Assembly (NCBI GenBank): GCA_037953745.1
Contig: JBAKBP010006564.1
Location: 1-64,000 of the forward strand
DNA from: Lithodes maja
Lineage: Eukaryota > Arthropoda > Malacostraca > Decapoda > Lithodidae
Length of the DNA stretch: 64,000 nucleotides
Reading direction: 5' to 3'
Numbering within the stretch: the first letter of the stretch is position 1; every line of letters begins with the position of its first letter. The notes under the pieces were generated by a model. The model was not told where the DNA came from and did not search any database. It saw only the letters and a program-made list of their open reading frames with translations. Shown here in pieces: positions 1 to 10,499 of the stretch. A program made the translations under genes and the position numbers.

Positions 1-372
1 CTGTCTACGGGTTTGTATTGGTATGCCTATGCCTCATACCCATGTCATGTAAATGAGGAGTGTCTTCCGATGTCATCCACCTGCTGTGCCATGCCTTTTA
101 TTTTTGTAATACTTACAATGGACTTCACCTTTCCCATTTTGGTGTGCCATTACAAGGTCGACATGACCTATTCCTTTACCTGCCTGTGCATTTTAGACCC
201 TCGACTGATACGCTAGTAACTGTATTTTCTTAATATGCACCATCCTGTTACGCTCTTTTTTCCCGATAAACTAAAATGTATATTTGTGTCTTTTCTTGGT
301 CCTCTACTTTTGCTAAGGCATGGTTTTTTTGTGGTTTATTGGATGTCCGCCTCCAATGTGGGACTCAAGCCC
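1..372. other. Left flank, nothing recognised
   Basis: AT-leaning sequence with only short open frames of 67 codons or less. I see no splice-site-bounded coding segment, tRNA or transposon end before the DIRS-like junction that begins near 373. Confidence 0.5.
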
Positions 373-878
373 TACGTTGGAAAGGTAGAGACTGCTACTA
401 AATTGGGAGGTTTGACGACCTCCCTTATAACCAAATAAGGAAAATCTCTTATTTGGTAGCAGTCTCGGAGTATCCAACGACAGAGTATCCCGCCCTCATG
501 CCGATCCCCTGCCCATCCAATCTACACTGATTACTTGATACCTAGATACTTTTATATGTACTGTACTGGCGCAGGCTCATAGAACATGGAGCATGGCAAA
601 GAGGAGAGCAGCTAGATTAAATGGGTAACTATAACTTTTTTCTCTCCTTCGCTATCCTAAATTTCTTTTCCTTCTTTAGTCGTCTCGGAGTGTTCAACGT
701 GCCTAGTAGTGAATTGAGGTGCAACTCTAGAGATTATTGGAACTTCGCGTGAGTACCGATAAATCGGCCCGCTGTGGTAGCGGCTGAGATCTTAAGCCCT
801 ACGTTGGATAGTCCGAGACTGCTACCAAATAAGAGGTTTTCCTTATTTGGTTATAAGGGAGGTCATCAAACCTCCCAT
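373..878. mobile_element. Relic of a diverged DIRS-like element (terminal pieces)
   Basis: Two blocks face each other. At 373-479 a sequence starting ACGTTGG runs through ...CTAAATTGGGAGGTTTGACG and ends at TCCAACG, which is a right-end-plus-left-end junction like the internal complementary region of copies B and C. At 801-878 the left-end block recurs in reverse orientation. Both keep two hairpins (GGGAGGT/ACCTCCC and CCAAATAAG/CTTATTTGG). The spacer of ~320 bp has no DIRS coding sequence I can recognise. Many base differences from copies A-C point to an older subfamily or a deletion derivative. The terminal similarity is seen directly; the history is inferred. Confidence 0.6.
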
Positions 879-1164
879 TTAGCAATCTTTCATAATGCTC
901 CTTCCATGTCTCTTTAATTTCGTTTTCTGATTAAACAGTCATGCTATTTTCTGTCTATTTACTCAGGCCCAATCCCCACTTTTCAAAAAAAAAAAAAAAA
1001 TCTTTTCCCCCTTTTTTTTTTTTTTTTTTTTTTTTTTTCCCCCATCAGTTATGCCACTGTCATTATTTATACATTGTACACCCACAACATCCTTGCAACA
1101 GTCCCTCACATTCTTAGCTTGGTTATAAGTCCTATTGTTATTATTAGTTCTACAAACTTGTTCT
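879..1164. other. Flank with A and T homopolymers
   Basis: A run of about 17 A's is followed by a long T-rich tract around 986-1038, then AT-rich sequence up to the left end of DIRS copy A. No gene is seen. Confidence 0.5.
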
Positions 1165-1513
1165 ATTGGAGGTTTGACGTACCTCCCAACCTACCAAATA
1201 GGAAAACCTACTATTTGGTAGTAGTCTTGGAAAATCCAACGTCAAGGCTATTAACCTAATTGCAATGACGACTTGTCTATTTTGACTGCTATGTCGTCAT
1301 TCCAACCGCGGTTAAAAAGAAAACGTCTAGAGTCTACTCCTTATCTTGCTCTAGGAGACGTTGTACATTAACCAAAACTACCACCGAAGGTGAAAAAAGC
1401 ATAGAAGAGAAGAAAAAGGAGTTTACCTTAGTTACCGCTTAAGGCCCATCCCGTGTTCCGTCATGAGCAGATCCCTGTCGAACGTGTGCATGAGCGACCC
1501 TCTCTTGTCATCA
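1165..1513 (+). repeat. Copy A inverted terminal repeat, low-coordinate end
   Basis: Begins ATTGGAGGTTTGACG, one G shorter than the ATTGGGAGG start of copies B and C. It carries a ~56-bp hairpin extension missing from the other end, then matches the reverse complement of 9842-10143, ending near ctctcttgtcatc. Relative to coding sense this is the 3' terminal repeat. Confidence 0.8.
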
Positions 1514-1568
1514 CATCTCACGTCAGCAGAAGAACGCGGATGGGCAGGGGTCCGGCGTGAGGGAGGGT

Positions 1569-1654
1569 ATTGGGAGGTTTGACGTACCTCCCAACCTACC
1601 AAATAGGAAAACCTACTATTTGGTAGTAGTCTTGGAAAATCCAACGTCAAGGCT
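1569..1654 (+). repeat. Rearranged internal complementary region of copy A
   Basis: Copies B and C have the inverted circle-junction sequence here. Copy A instead repeats the left terminal block in the same orientation as its own left repeat (ATTGGGAGGTTTGACG ... CCAACGTCAAGGCT), and the right-end part (AATTTGTTAG) is missing. Flanking bases (gggagggtat before, gcataacaaatagg after) match B and C. Gene conversion with the left repeat or a hairpin-mediated inversion with loss are possible causes. Confidence 0.65.
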
Positions 1655-1741
1655 GCATAACAAATAGGAGGAGGACATCCAAGCCCAACCTACCAAAAAA
1701 AACAATGCATAAAACAAAATTATGAATGACAAAGACACAAT

Positions 1742-2377
1742 TTAACCCGGGAACTGCCGGGAGACTCTTAAGAGTTCCCCCGGCGGACTGCGGGAAGACT
1801 CTTAAGAGTCAGAGAAAAAAAAAATCAACTTTTGACATCGAAAACAAAATATTTTTATTATTTTTATTTTTTATTTTTTTATTTTTGTTTGGCCCCTGGG
1901 CCATGCAAAATCACAGTCCTCTACCTCCCCTCCTTCCCCACTTTCCTCCTCTCCTTCAGTTATCACCTATTTTCCCTGTTATTCCCTTATTCTGAGGTAT
2001 ATTTCCGTGCTAACATTAGCGAGTTGCAAGCAGGGCATTGTCATCAGTGTTAGCAAACGAGTGCAAGAGAGAGATAGAGAATATCGATCGACTGTGTCTC
2101 AGTGGCCTTGGGGGAAATTGGCGGGAAAGCAGCTTGCCTCACCCATACATTATACAACTCGCGGGCTATATCTCCGATTTTGACCATCCAAACGCTGTTT
2201 TCACTCGTTTTATTGTTGTTTCAGGTTAATACCTTTATAATCAACCCATAATAGGCGCGTATGGATAAGTATTAATGCTATTAATTGTACAATGAATATT
2301 TTAGTGACGGAAACACCTCAAATACATGCGCACAGGGAGAGGTGTCTAATTACCCCCATGCGCAGCCGAGAGGTTAA
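1742..2377. mobile_element. TTAA-flanked nonautonomous element (piggyBac-like MITE), family 1
   Basis: The element is bounded by TTAA at 1742-1745 and 2374-2377, starts CCCGGGAACTGCCGGG and ends ...CGCAGCCGAGAGG. The matching site in copies B and C reads caatTTAAacaag, so insertion duplicated TTAA exactly, as piggyBac-type elements do. Near the left end the palindrome ACTCTTAAGAGT occurs twice, a possible transposase-binding repeat. It has no transposase gene. Other copies lie at 43901-44536 and 59561-60192. Confidence 0.75.
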
Positions 2378-2479
2378 ACAAGAGAGTTTAATAAAAGAGT
2401 GAAAAACTGAGGAGTAGCTAAAAAGAACAGTTTTAACACATGCCCGTCATTCATAGTAATGCAAAAACATAGACTTGTC

Positions 2480-2925
2480 TTAACCCGTACAGCCCCAGCG
2501 ACGCGTCTGACGCGTCGGCAATGTATGTAACGCACAGCCCCAGCGACGCGCCTGACGCGTCACCCTAATTGCGCCGACCGTTACCTCAGGTGTAGCCACT
2601 CTAGAGGGCTCAGATTTGTATGGGAACTGTGTACGTATCCCACGCAACCGTGCCGATGGTTGAAAACTCTCAAAGTCCACGTGCGTGCGCGTGAGCGCGC
2701 AATAACCTGGTTTTTTGGGGTAATTGCCTTCAATTTTTTACTCTTGTAAAATACGTTTTCGGGGGCTCTGTAGGACCATTTTTTAAGCTTTTTGAGCGGT
2801 TTTTCGTGGTTTTTCCTTCATTCCTAACCCATTCGCTATTGTTTCTGGAATAAAACCATTTTTTGAAAACCGGCCGGGTTCTGGTGAACAAACATTACAA
2901 AACTAGCCGGGGCTCCACGGGTTAA
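2480..2925. mobile_element. TTAA-flanked nonautonomous element, family 2
   Basis: TTAA at 2480-2483 and 2922-2925 bounds an insert missing from copies B and C (there ...gacttgtctgaaacc...). The ends form an imperfect 13-bp inverted repeat: CCCGTACAGCCCC on the left, GGGGCTCCACGGG on the right. Near the left end a motif CAGCCCCAGCGACGCG(T/C)CTGACGCGTC-like occurs twice in tandem. No coding capacity is seen. It appears to be a second piggyBac-type MITE family in the same DIRS copy. Confidence 0.7.
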
Positions 2926-4120
2926 ACCAAAAAGGTACTGTACCCAAAATCCCCTTTCTTCCAAAACCAACAAAAACACTGAACACAAGAACAAAACACA
3001 ATTTTCAATGTGGCAAAAACACTTATGTACTGGAACAATACATAATCCCAAACTTGCAATCCAGTGTTGCAAACCCTCCCCCCCCTCCCCCCCCCCCCCT
3101 TTGTCAAATAAAACAAAGGAAAAGAACGAGGGACAAGGGGGGAAGACCAGGGATCTTCGCCAGAGCACCAGGAAACACGACCCCCGAGAGCAATCACCGG
3201 CCGAGGGGGTCGAACACTGGACACGGAGAGGTAGGAGGAGATGAAGGAATTGATAGAAGACCACAAAACCGCTGAGGCGATGGCAGGTAAGGATCGACGT
3301 GGCAAGAACCGGAAGGAGGCAGCAAAGGATCTGACATCGTGCGCAGAACCCCTACAAACAGGGTGACGGGCACGAACGGTCCGACAAACGTGGAGGCCCA
3401 TCTGCATCTGCGAGAGCCTCCCACCTGTCCGAGGAGACACCCACACAGCAGTACCCGAAGGCGGCGCCACAGACGCAACAGAGGAGTGCAAGGCTGACAC
3501 CGGGCACAACACATGGCGAGGATGCCCACGCCGTAAAGCCTAGACGGTGAAAGGCTGGAAAACGGGGGCCTCCCTCCCATGCGTGGTAACAAAAGGAGGG
3601 GAGGAGGCGAACGAGACGCCATGCAAGGACGGGGAGAATCGCACGCAGTCCCGGGGCCGTGACAATGCCGCTAGTGCAGACACCCGATCCCCAGTGGCCA
3701 GAGCGACAAGGAAGAGTGGACGCCCGAGCAACGGAACCGGCGTAGCGGCCCTTGTATACGAGGGTGAAGCCAGAAGGACCAGAGCCCGCCCCAGATCCCA
3801 CTGTGGAGGGACCTGGCGCGGAGGCGGTCGATCCCGGAAGACAGCCGTCAGGAAGGAATCCAGCTCCTGCGGCGGAACGACCAGCCCAGCGACGGACCCA
3901 AAGACCCCCCGGACGGCAGACAAGTGGGTACGTATAGCGTCGACTTGAAAGTGACGTGTACAGAAGAGGTGAAACTAGGAGCGTAGGACGAGGGAAGGAG
4001 AGCCAACTGGCAGGCGAGTGTCCTGTAGCCACCTAGTAAAAGACCTCCAGCGGGACCCGTAAGTCCCCCAAGGAGAAGACGGCCAGGAACGCTGCAGGAA
4101 GTCAGTCAGGGCCCGGCCGG
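2922..4120 (-). pseudogene. DIRS tyrosine recombinase, copy A (broken)
   Basis: The minus-strand frame shows an N-terminal core-binding-like region (FLQRSWPSSPWGTYGSRW, HLSAVRG) and a C-terminal catalytic domain. Catalytic positions kept are Arg in ATGDRVSAL, the His and Arg of AHDVRS, Trp in AVLWSS, and the nucleophile Tyr in SFISSYL (codon at 3231-3233). The glutamate usual in the RVSEL motif is alanine, and the beta-hairpin lysine expected near SSPPFVTT seems to be threonine. Two in-frame stops, near 3975 and 3540, break the frame; the same places in copies B and C read through. The recombinase would integrate a circular DNA intermediate. This copy cannot make it whole. Confidence 0.75.
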
Positions 4121-4567
4121 GGACCGGGAGCCACCGTGCCTGATGAACAAGCACGATGCGAAGGCCAACGAGGTCCGCAGGTCCCCAACCTAGCTCAAGT
4201 GGAAGCCGGAGACAGGTAGAGGGACCGGACTCGGGCACCACCGCGGTAACCGGGCGTACCAAGCCCGTGCCGGCCACAGAGGCGCGAGGAGCCAGACGCA
4301 GCCGCGGTACAGCCGCAGCCTCGCGAGGACTGGGCACATCAACAGCGCGTCTGGTGGCGGAAAGATGTATATCGACCGCCACCTGTACCAGGCTACCATG
4401 AAAGCGTCCGGACCCCCCCCCGGAGCGCGAGGCCGGAGGGAGAGGACCAGAGGCAACTGGTGCGGCACCCCCGATGCGAACAAGGCGACCTCCGGAACAC
4501 CTCAGGAAGCCGCGAGCTCGGCGAACACAGTCCGTTGCATCGCCCATTCTACAAGAACGCCCTGCCC

Positions 4568-5880
4568 TCACGACAGGGCGGCCGCCCACAGGGTGGCAGG
4601 CCCGGGCAGGGAGGAAGCATGCAAGGAGAAGGGGTGTCGGTCCGCAAGGAAGAACAACTCCACCGAGACCCCCAATAGAGTCAACGACCTGGAGGACCCC
4701 CGCATTAGGAAACAGTGGACAGCTGTCTGAGTGTCCAACCCGAAGGCCACCGACTTACCCCGAAGGGCCAGCGCGTGGCCCCGCAGGAAGAACAAAGGAA
4801 CCAACAGTCCGAGGGCATAGACGGGTAAGTGGAGGGAGACCCACCCATCTGCCGGAAAGGGGACGTCCCAGGTTCGATCGGGAACCTCACCCATCCTCGC
4901 TCGACGTATCTGTGTCTACCAAGACCGTCGGCGGGGGGGGCGGTCCAGGGCACAGCCGCAGAGAGCGCGCCCCGAGCAACCCAGCGACCGAAGCGTCTGC
5001 GAACGGTATGCGGGAGCGGCAGGAGCCAATCCATAGGGGCAACGGAAACACCGCGGTGCCCATGAGGAGGAGGCGGCGTAGGCAGAGGCTCCCGAAGGGA
5101 AGGGGCAGAGCGGCCCAATGCAGCGAACCCACGAACGAGTCCCAGAGCCACCCCGGGAGGGAGACCGAGTGCAACACGGCGAAGACCTTCCACCGAAGGT
5201 GCACCGCGGCCGGCAGACCCCGGGTCACCATAGCGCCGGACAAAACCCATGCGAGACCGACCCATGGCACGACACGCGACGGGGTCAAGCGTGACTTGGG
5301 AACATCGAAGGGGAACCCTAACCGTGCGACGTGGCGAACGACTGTGAGGGCGTCGCCTACGCACAGTCCTAGGGCTTCGGAAACTACCAACCAATCGGCC
5401 AAGGAAAACAGGATCTGGAGCCCGCTCCTGAGGAGAGGACGCAGAGCCTGCCCCACCAGTGGGGAGAAGATCCGCGGCGCGATGTGGAGACCGAAGGGAA
5501 GGCCGTCGAACAGGAACACACGATCGGAAGTCCGAACGGCCAAGAATCGCTGGAAGCGAGGATGGAGAGGAACGAGCCAAGACGCATCCTGGAGGGCCAG
5601 CGACACTACCCACGACAGAGGGCGCAGGGCCAGGCATACCTAGGGTACCGGCAGCATCCGAAACTGTGTGTGCACGATGTGCCCTTTGAGGGCCAACAGA
5701 TCCACCACCGGTCGCATCGCGTCGCAGTTCGTCTACGGTACCAGAAAGACACGCGAGAGGAAAACCGGGTGACCGGCGGTCAACTCCCTCGACGCTACCC
5801 AGCTCGGGCATGGAAGTGAACACGTGGGCCACCTATGAAGAGATGGGCCGGCGTCGGTGACAAGAGCGGAGTGGGGGTCT
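4568..5880 (-). pseudogene. DIRS reverse transcriptase / RNase H, copy A (broken)
   Basis: The RT fingers and palm can be followed on the minus strand: RVFLVP, RPVVDLLALKGHIVHT, FRMLPVP, then SLALQDASWLVPLHP (motif A), LPFGLHIAPRIF (motif B), FSLADWLV (motif C) and PWVGLAW. Motif A normally reads SLDLKDAY and motif C YLDDWL, so alanine codons (complement at 5595-5597 and 5397-5399) replace the first aspartate of each. Two stops interrupt the motif 1-2 part. The RNase H tail is open: LRGKSVAFGLDTQTAVHCF, FLMRGSSRSL, and SSLPGPATLWAAALS where ADxLSR is usual. The frame differs between parts of the region. Confidence 0.7.
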
Positions 5881-7109
5881 GGACGTCCACCTCCAGGTGA
5901 GACCCCGCCGCCCCCAACGTCTCTCGCGGCCACCGAGGGGCGCAAGGGCGAAAACAACCCGAGGGAGCACCCGAGAGGAGGGGAGCGACCCGGTCGGCCA
6001 GGCGAGAAGGAGAACAAGGAGGCCGACCCAGAGAACCTACACATTGTGTTGACGTGGAGGTACCCCCGGGACGGGCCGTGCGGGCATGAGCGCCACGTTG
6101 ACCTCCTCTACCCCCCCCAACCTCGTCGAAAAGGGCGGGCCACCCCAACCCCTGGCCGTCGCGGGGCTGACCCCGTCGAAAGGCGGCCAGAAGTGGAAGG
6201 CCGGCCAGCCCCGACACGGCGGGGATGAAAGGGGGCAAGAACAGAAGTGCGAGGCGGAACCGACGCACTGGCCTGCAACGTCCCAATCCTGCGCTCGTGC
6301 AAGGCGGCAGCACTTGCAGCAGCACCCCGAAGAGGACCGGCAGAAGGACGGGACTGAGAAGACCCTGCGCGCGACACAGCGCGTCGGTGCGTGTCGTAAG
6401 CAGGGTCCGCAACGACACAGCGCGTCGTCGCGTGTCGGAAGCAGGGGCCGCCGACAGAGAAGCATAGCATTCCCAAGCATCCTGCTAAAACAAAAACGAC
6501 GTATATAGCGCAGAGTACAACAAACCCTGACGAATATCCAAGGGGGCCGGCCGGCAGAACGAGGACCGTACCGTCGGGCGTTGCCGAGTTGCCGCGCACA
6601 AAACCGCCTTCAGCTCGGGAACCATAGACACCGCGAGCCGAAGGTGGATCCGCTGAACGCGGTCCAAACCCTCGCGAAGATCGCCTGGCGCAGACGCCTC
6701 CATAAGCCGCAGGTGGTGAACAGACGTCTGGAGGGAACCTAAAGACAAGACAATAAATCCGTCACCCTCTGTCGCAAGGGAAAATCCTTGGCGACAGAGG
6801 GCTGATCCGGGTGAGAGAAGAACGGGGTAGCAATAGAACAAAGTTCAAGAACGGGCGCGCTTATCCAGGACCAGAACGCGCCGTCCAACCCGCCGACAGA
6901 CACAAGAGGAGGCAAAAGCAGTGATGACTCCGGGGGAGGGACTGAAGGAGAGCCGTCGACAGATCGGTTGGTGAAGTCGAAGGCCTCAGCAAACCAGGCC
7001 TCCAATGGGAGAGGGTGACCGAGCATGATGGCTAAGCCAGGCGTACAAACCTGTCCCATAGGAGGACAGACCCGTCAACACAGCCAGGGACTGAACAGCC
7101 GGGAGGATG

Positions 7110-8566
7110 TCAGGGCGGCTGAAGTCTGACCAAAGCGTAGGCCTGCAGAAGGGAGGGGGACCGTAGTAGGGTGAGGTGCTGAGGGTGTGTCACCGCCAAG
7201 AAGCGCGAGAAGAGGGAGTCTTGCATCGACTCCAAGCGCCCGTCGATGCGTGACACAACCCAGCCCTGCATAGCCGACAATCGATCCGAGAGAGGCGACC
7301 CCCCCCAAGATTGGTCGGCCCGCAGGGGCGAGCGTGAGCGGGAGCGAGATCCACGACACGAACCAGCAGCGTCGCGGCCCAAGGAAGGCGAGCGACGACG
7401 GTTGTGTCGCCGTTGAGGGACTCGTCCCCGATCACGAACGGCCGAGGGGGAAACAGCACCATACCCCTCTTCCAGCGACACGTCAGCTCCTGAGAAAGGG
7501 GACCCCGAAACCTCGCTAAACCCCACCGAGGCAAGAGGAGGGGTACCCCCCTGGCGAGACGGTAAGTGAAGGTCAGGAAGAGAAGAATGAGGAGGAGCAG
7601 GACGACGGGAGTGGGAAGGCTGGCCGGGTGAAAGGAGGCCAGAAGGAGCCGCGGGGGGAAACAGAGCAAGGATCCCCGGGGCTGAGATAACAGGGCGGCC
7701 CGACACCGAGGCGGAGGAGGGAGGGACCTCCACCGTGGGACGAGACCGTGAAGAAAGAATAGGCACTGAAGCAGGTGAAGTAGGAGAAGCAACGACATCC
7801 AGGCGGACCCTCCTGGACAGTGTAGGAGGAGGGAGCAGAGGGCCAGCTAGAGCATGAACAACCGCGCGCGGAGAGGACAACGTAAGAGGAAGTCGTCTGG
7901 GCTGGGGAAGCGGGCGGAAGGGAGTAGAGCCCCTATCCGTAGAGGCCAGGGGAGGGCGCACAGGGGCAGAGCCGCTAACCCCGGCCTCAGGGCGAGAACC
8001 ATGACGTCGTCAAGGCGATCAGGAGGACGACGAGGGACAGTAGAGGGCGGACGACGAGGCGAGCGAGAGCGTGGACGGAGCTGGGGAACCCCCCGACGAT
8101 GTGACGACCGGCTGCGGGACCCAGGGGAGAGGGCCCGAGCAGGGAGAGGGCCAGGTGAACGGCCTTCAGTCGGGTCAGGGATACCCAGGGCGACGCGGAT
8201 CCGGTCGGCAACAAAGGCCGGGGAACGGTGGACCACAGTCCTAATGTGGCGGGAGACCATCGTCCACACCGACGGAAGGGAAGCAGAGGCCACAGCCGCC
8301 GCCGAGGAACCAGGGCTATGGTGCAGCACATCCACCAGGGCCAGACACGTGCCACACAGAGCAGGGAGGTAGGCCGTAGAGGACACACAGAGCGAGTGGC
8401 GCAAGCAGGACTTGTGGCTCTCCAAGCACGGGGAGCGACAACCAAGGCGAAAGCAAGGCAGCCTACCTGCACTAGAAGAACACACACCATAATCAGCACG
8501 TCGAAGGAGTAAGTGGAGAGAATGTCCAAGAAGAACCAGGGAAGGAGCATGGGGAAACAGGAACAC
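7110..8566 (-). pseudogene. DIRS gag-like ORF1, copy A (frameshifted)
   Basis: The first segment (8566 to 7847) has a Cys/His-rich N-terminus with CFRLGCRSPC, ESHKSCLRHSLC and ALCGTC, resembling the CxxC...HxxC zinc-knuckle-like start of DIRS ORF1 proteins. The second (7961 to 7110, another frame) is Ser/Arg-rich with SPSLGRDAAG and SRSRSRSPLR, then a helical stretch DRLSAMQGWVVSRIDG. A gag-like nucleic-acid-binding role is inferred from position and basic composition. Because the strand is poor in A, and therefore in stop codons, long open frames here are weak evidence of coding by themselves. Confidence 0.5.
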
Positions 8567-8783
8567 ACATGCAAACAGGTATCCGTACTCACGAGCACAG
8601 AGGTAGGTGAGGAGGGCGGCCGAGGCGGAAGAGCACTAGCAGAACCTGCAAAGATGGAGAAAGTGTTAACCACCACTCAACATCTTACATGCAGGGCCTA
8701 TAACACCAGTAAAGTGCATACACCAATATAGTATCAGGCAACAAGATGACATAAAAAAGGTCAACAGTGAAAGCCAACTATAA

Positions 8784-8876
8784 CCGCAAATTTGCGGGCC
8801 AATGGAGGCATAACCGTACCGACACAACCCTCCCGCATCTTGGAGGGACCCCCAAGCGATCACCGCAAATTTGCGA
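8784..8876. promoter_or_regulatory. Two palindromes CCGCAAATTTGCGG, copy A leader
   Basis: The 14-bp palindrome lies at 8784-8797, with a near copy at 8863-8876 (ccgcaaatttgcga). Copy C has four such sites in the same place; copy A lost the central pair in a deletion. The position is between the sense 5' terminal repeat and ORF1. Confidence 0.4.
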
Positions 8877-9841
8877 GATGGTCCAGCGCCGAAAAAGCGA
8901 GAGGAGCGTCTAGGGAATACCAAAAAAGGCCACAAAAAAGCGTCATCTCCTTATGAACTCCAAGCGATGATGGCCATCAAGCTGAGCAGTGTCTTCCTTG
9001 AATTGATCCTAACTCAACCGGTAAAGGGAGAGGCAAGGAAGGCACACCAGGGGAGAGGAGGCACATCCCCCAGGAACCACCCAACCCACAGAGATAGAGC
9101 AAAGCCCATGAGGAGAAGTGGCAGGGAGGGTGGTTTCGCACAAACAGGGGCCCCCGTGGGGTACCCCTGGATTGGGCAAAATAGATTATGAAAGGATGGA
9201 GGTGAAACAGGAAGAGAAAACAAAAACCAGTAAATGAAACTGGCGAGAAAAAGGGTGGCCTAGCCGTGAGCAGAGAATGTGTCAGGGGCAAAAAACCCTG
9301 TGGTGTGAAGGAGGGGCCCCCGTTGGGTACCCCTGGATTATCACGAACCACCTGTCGCCCAGGCCCTTGAGACACAGTGAAGGCTCGTAAGGGGGGACTC
9401 GGGAATAACGCTAATAATGCGGCCGACACAAACTCTACAAACAGCACCGCCACCAACGAAATCTCAGATTGTTTACCAACGGTACACCTTAGGCTATGAA
9501 AAAATTAAAACTCATAGGGGCATAGCAATTCCGGAATGAGAAAACCAGCTAGGCTAAAATAAGCTAAAAGCTAAACTATGCCCAGACTAACAGGAAAAAA
9601 GAATATGAAAAGAGAAAGAATGAAAAACATATACGAGGAACGCCAGGCGCCCCCATACCTTCGGTAGGCTATTTCCACACGCGTCTCCATTATACACACT
9701 TTGGAGCCCATTTACGTGTGCCCTAGATCACGTAACATCTGTCTAACAAAAAATAAGGCCAGATAAGCCGAAACGAACCTAAACAGGGTGCATTAAAGGA
9801 GCACAACAAAAGCTACTTCATTCAATGGAGCGCGTGAAAAA

Positions 9842-10143
9842 ATGATGACAAGAGAGGGTCGCTCATGCGCACGTTCGACAGGGATCTGCACATGACGGAA
9901 CACGGGATGGGCCTTAAGCGGTAACTAAGGTAAACCCCTTTTTCTTCTCTTCTATGCTTTTTTCACCTTCGGTGGTAGTTTTGGTTAATGTACAACGTCT
10001 CCTAGAGCAAGATAAGGAGTAGACTCTAGACGTTTTCTTTTTAACCGCGGTTGGAATGACGACATAGCAGTCAAAATAGACATGTCGTCATTGCAATTAG
10101 GTTAATAGCCTTGACGTTGGATTTGCCAAGACTACTAACAAAT
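9842..10143 (-). repeat. Copy A inverted terminal repeat, high-coordinate end
   Basis: Reverse complement of the inner part of 1165-1513, about 300 bp, ending TTGCCAAGACTACTAACAAA. It lacks the hairpin extension of the other end, so the repeats are unequal, as in DIRS-1. In coding sense it is the 5' end and probably carries the promoter. Confidence 0.8.
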
Positions 10144-10450
10144 CATGCTATCCTGTATGGTTTTCTTTGCCCTGTAGACCTCTTTTCTAGCATTATGTTT
10201 AGAGGTCAGGTATTTTTACTTTTAAGCATCTTTCCTTGTCTTTGACTGCAGCTTCAACATTGTTGTTCCACCACCATGAGAACTTATGTCTGGGTGGCCC
10301 CTTTGTTTTGCCACAGACTTTGTCTGGGGTATCAATGAGGCTGCATTCTATAAAGTTCCATTTACCATCAACATCAGCTGGCCTAGCACCCACTCTTCTT
10401 TCAATTTCCATCATTTTGTTGTGAAATCTGTCTCTGTACTCTTTTTAACA
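10144..10450 (-). pseudogene. RTE-like LINE fragment
   Basis: A minus-strand frame (10199-10414) includes PPRHKFSWWWNNNVEAAVKD, resembling the WWN(D/E)EVxxAIxxK segment just before the RT domain of RTE-type LINE proteins. It is short and truncated by DIRS copy A on one side. No catalytic motif is present, so the family call rests on this one segment. Confidence 0.5.
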
Positions 10451-10499
10451 GCCGTACTTTCCTTTTTGGTTAATTTACTCTTTTTCTCACAGGAACTCT

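Larger units (their letters stand above)
1165..10143 (-). mobile_element. DIRS-like retrotransposon, copy A (with two nested TTAA elements)
   Basis: The element starts at ATTGGAGGTTTGACG and ends at ...GACTACTAACAAAT. It has inverted terminal repeats at both ends and, on the minus strand, gag-like, RT/RNase H and tyrosine recombinase regions in that order. Insertions at 1742-2377 and 2480-2925 are absent from copies B and C; without them the element is about 7.9 kb. The flanks show no target-site duplication beyond a shared AT, as expected for tyrosine-recombinase insertion. Nonsense codons in the recombinase and RT show the copy is dead. Its internal complementary region is rearranged compared with B and C. 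Confidence 0.85.

Noticed and set aside
4474..5643. 389-codon plus-strand open frame over DIRS copy A, rich in Arg, Thr and Pro
   Set aside because: It is antisense to the RT/RNase H region and has no domain. The GC-rich, T-poor strand makes long chance frames likely.
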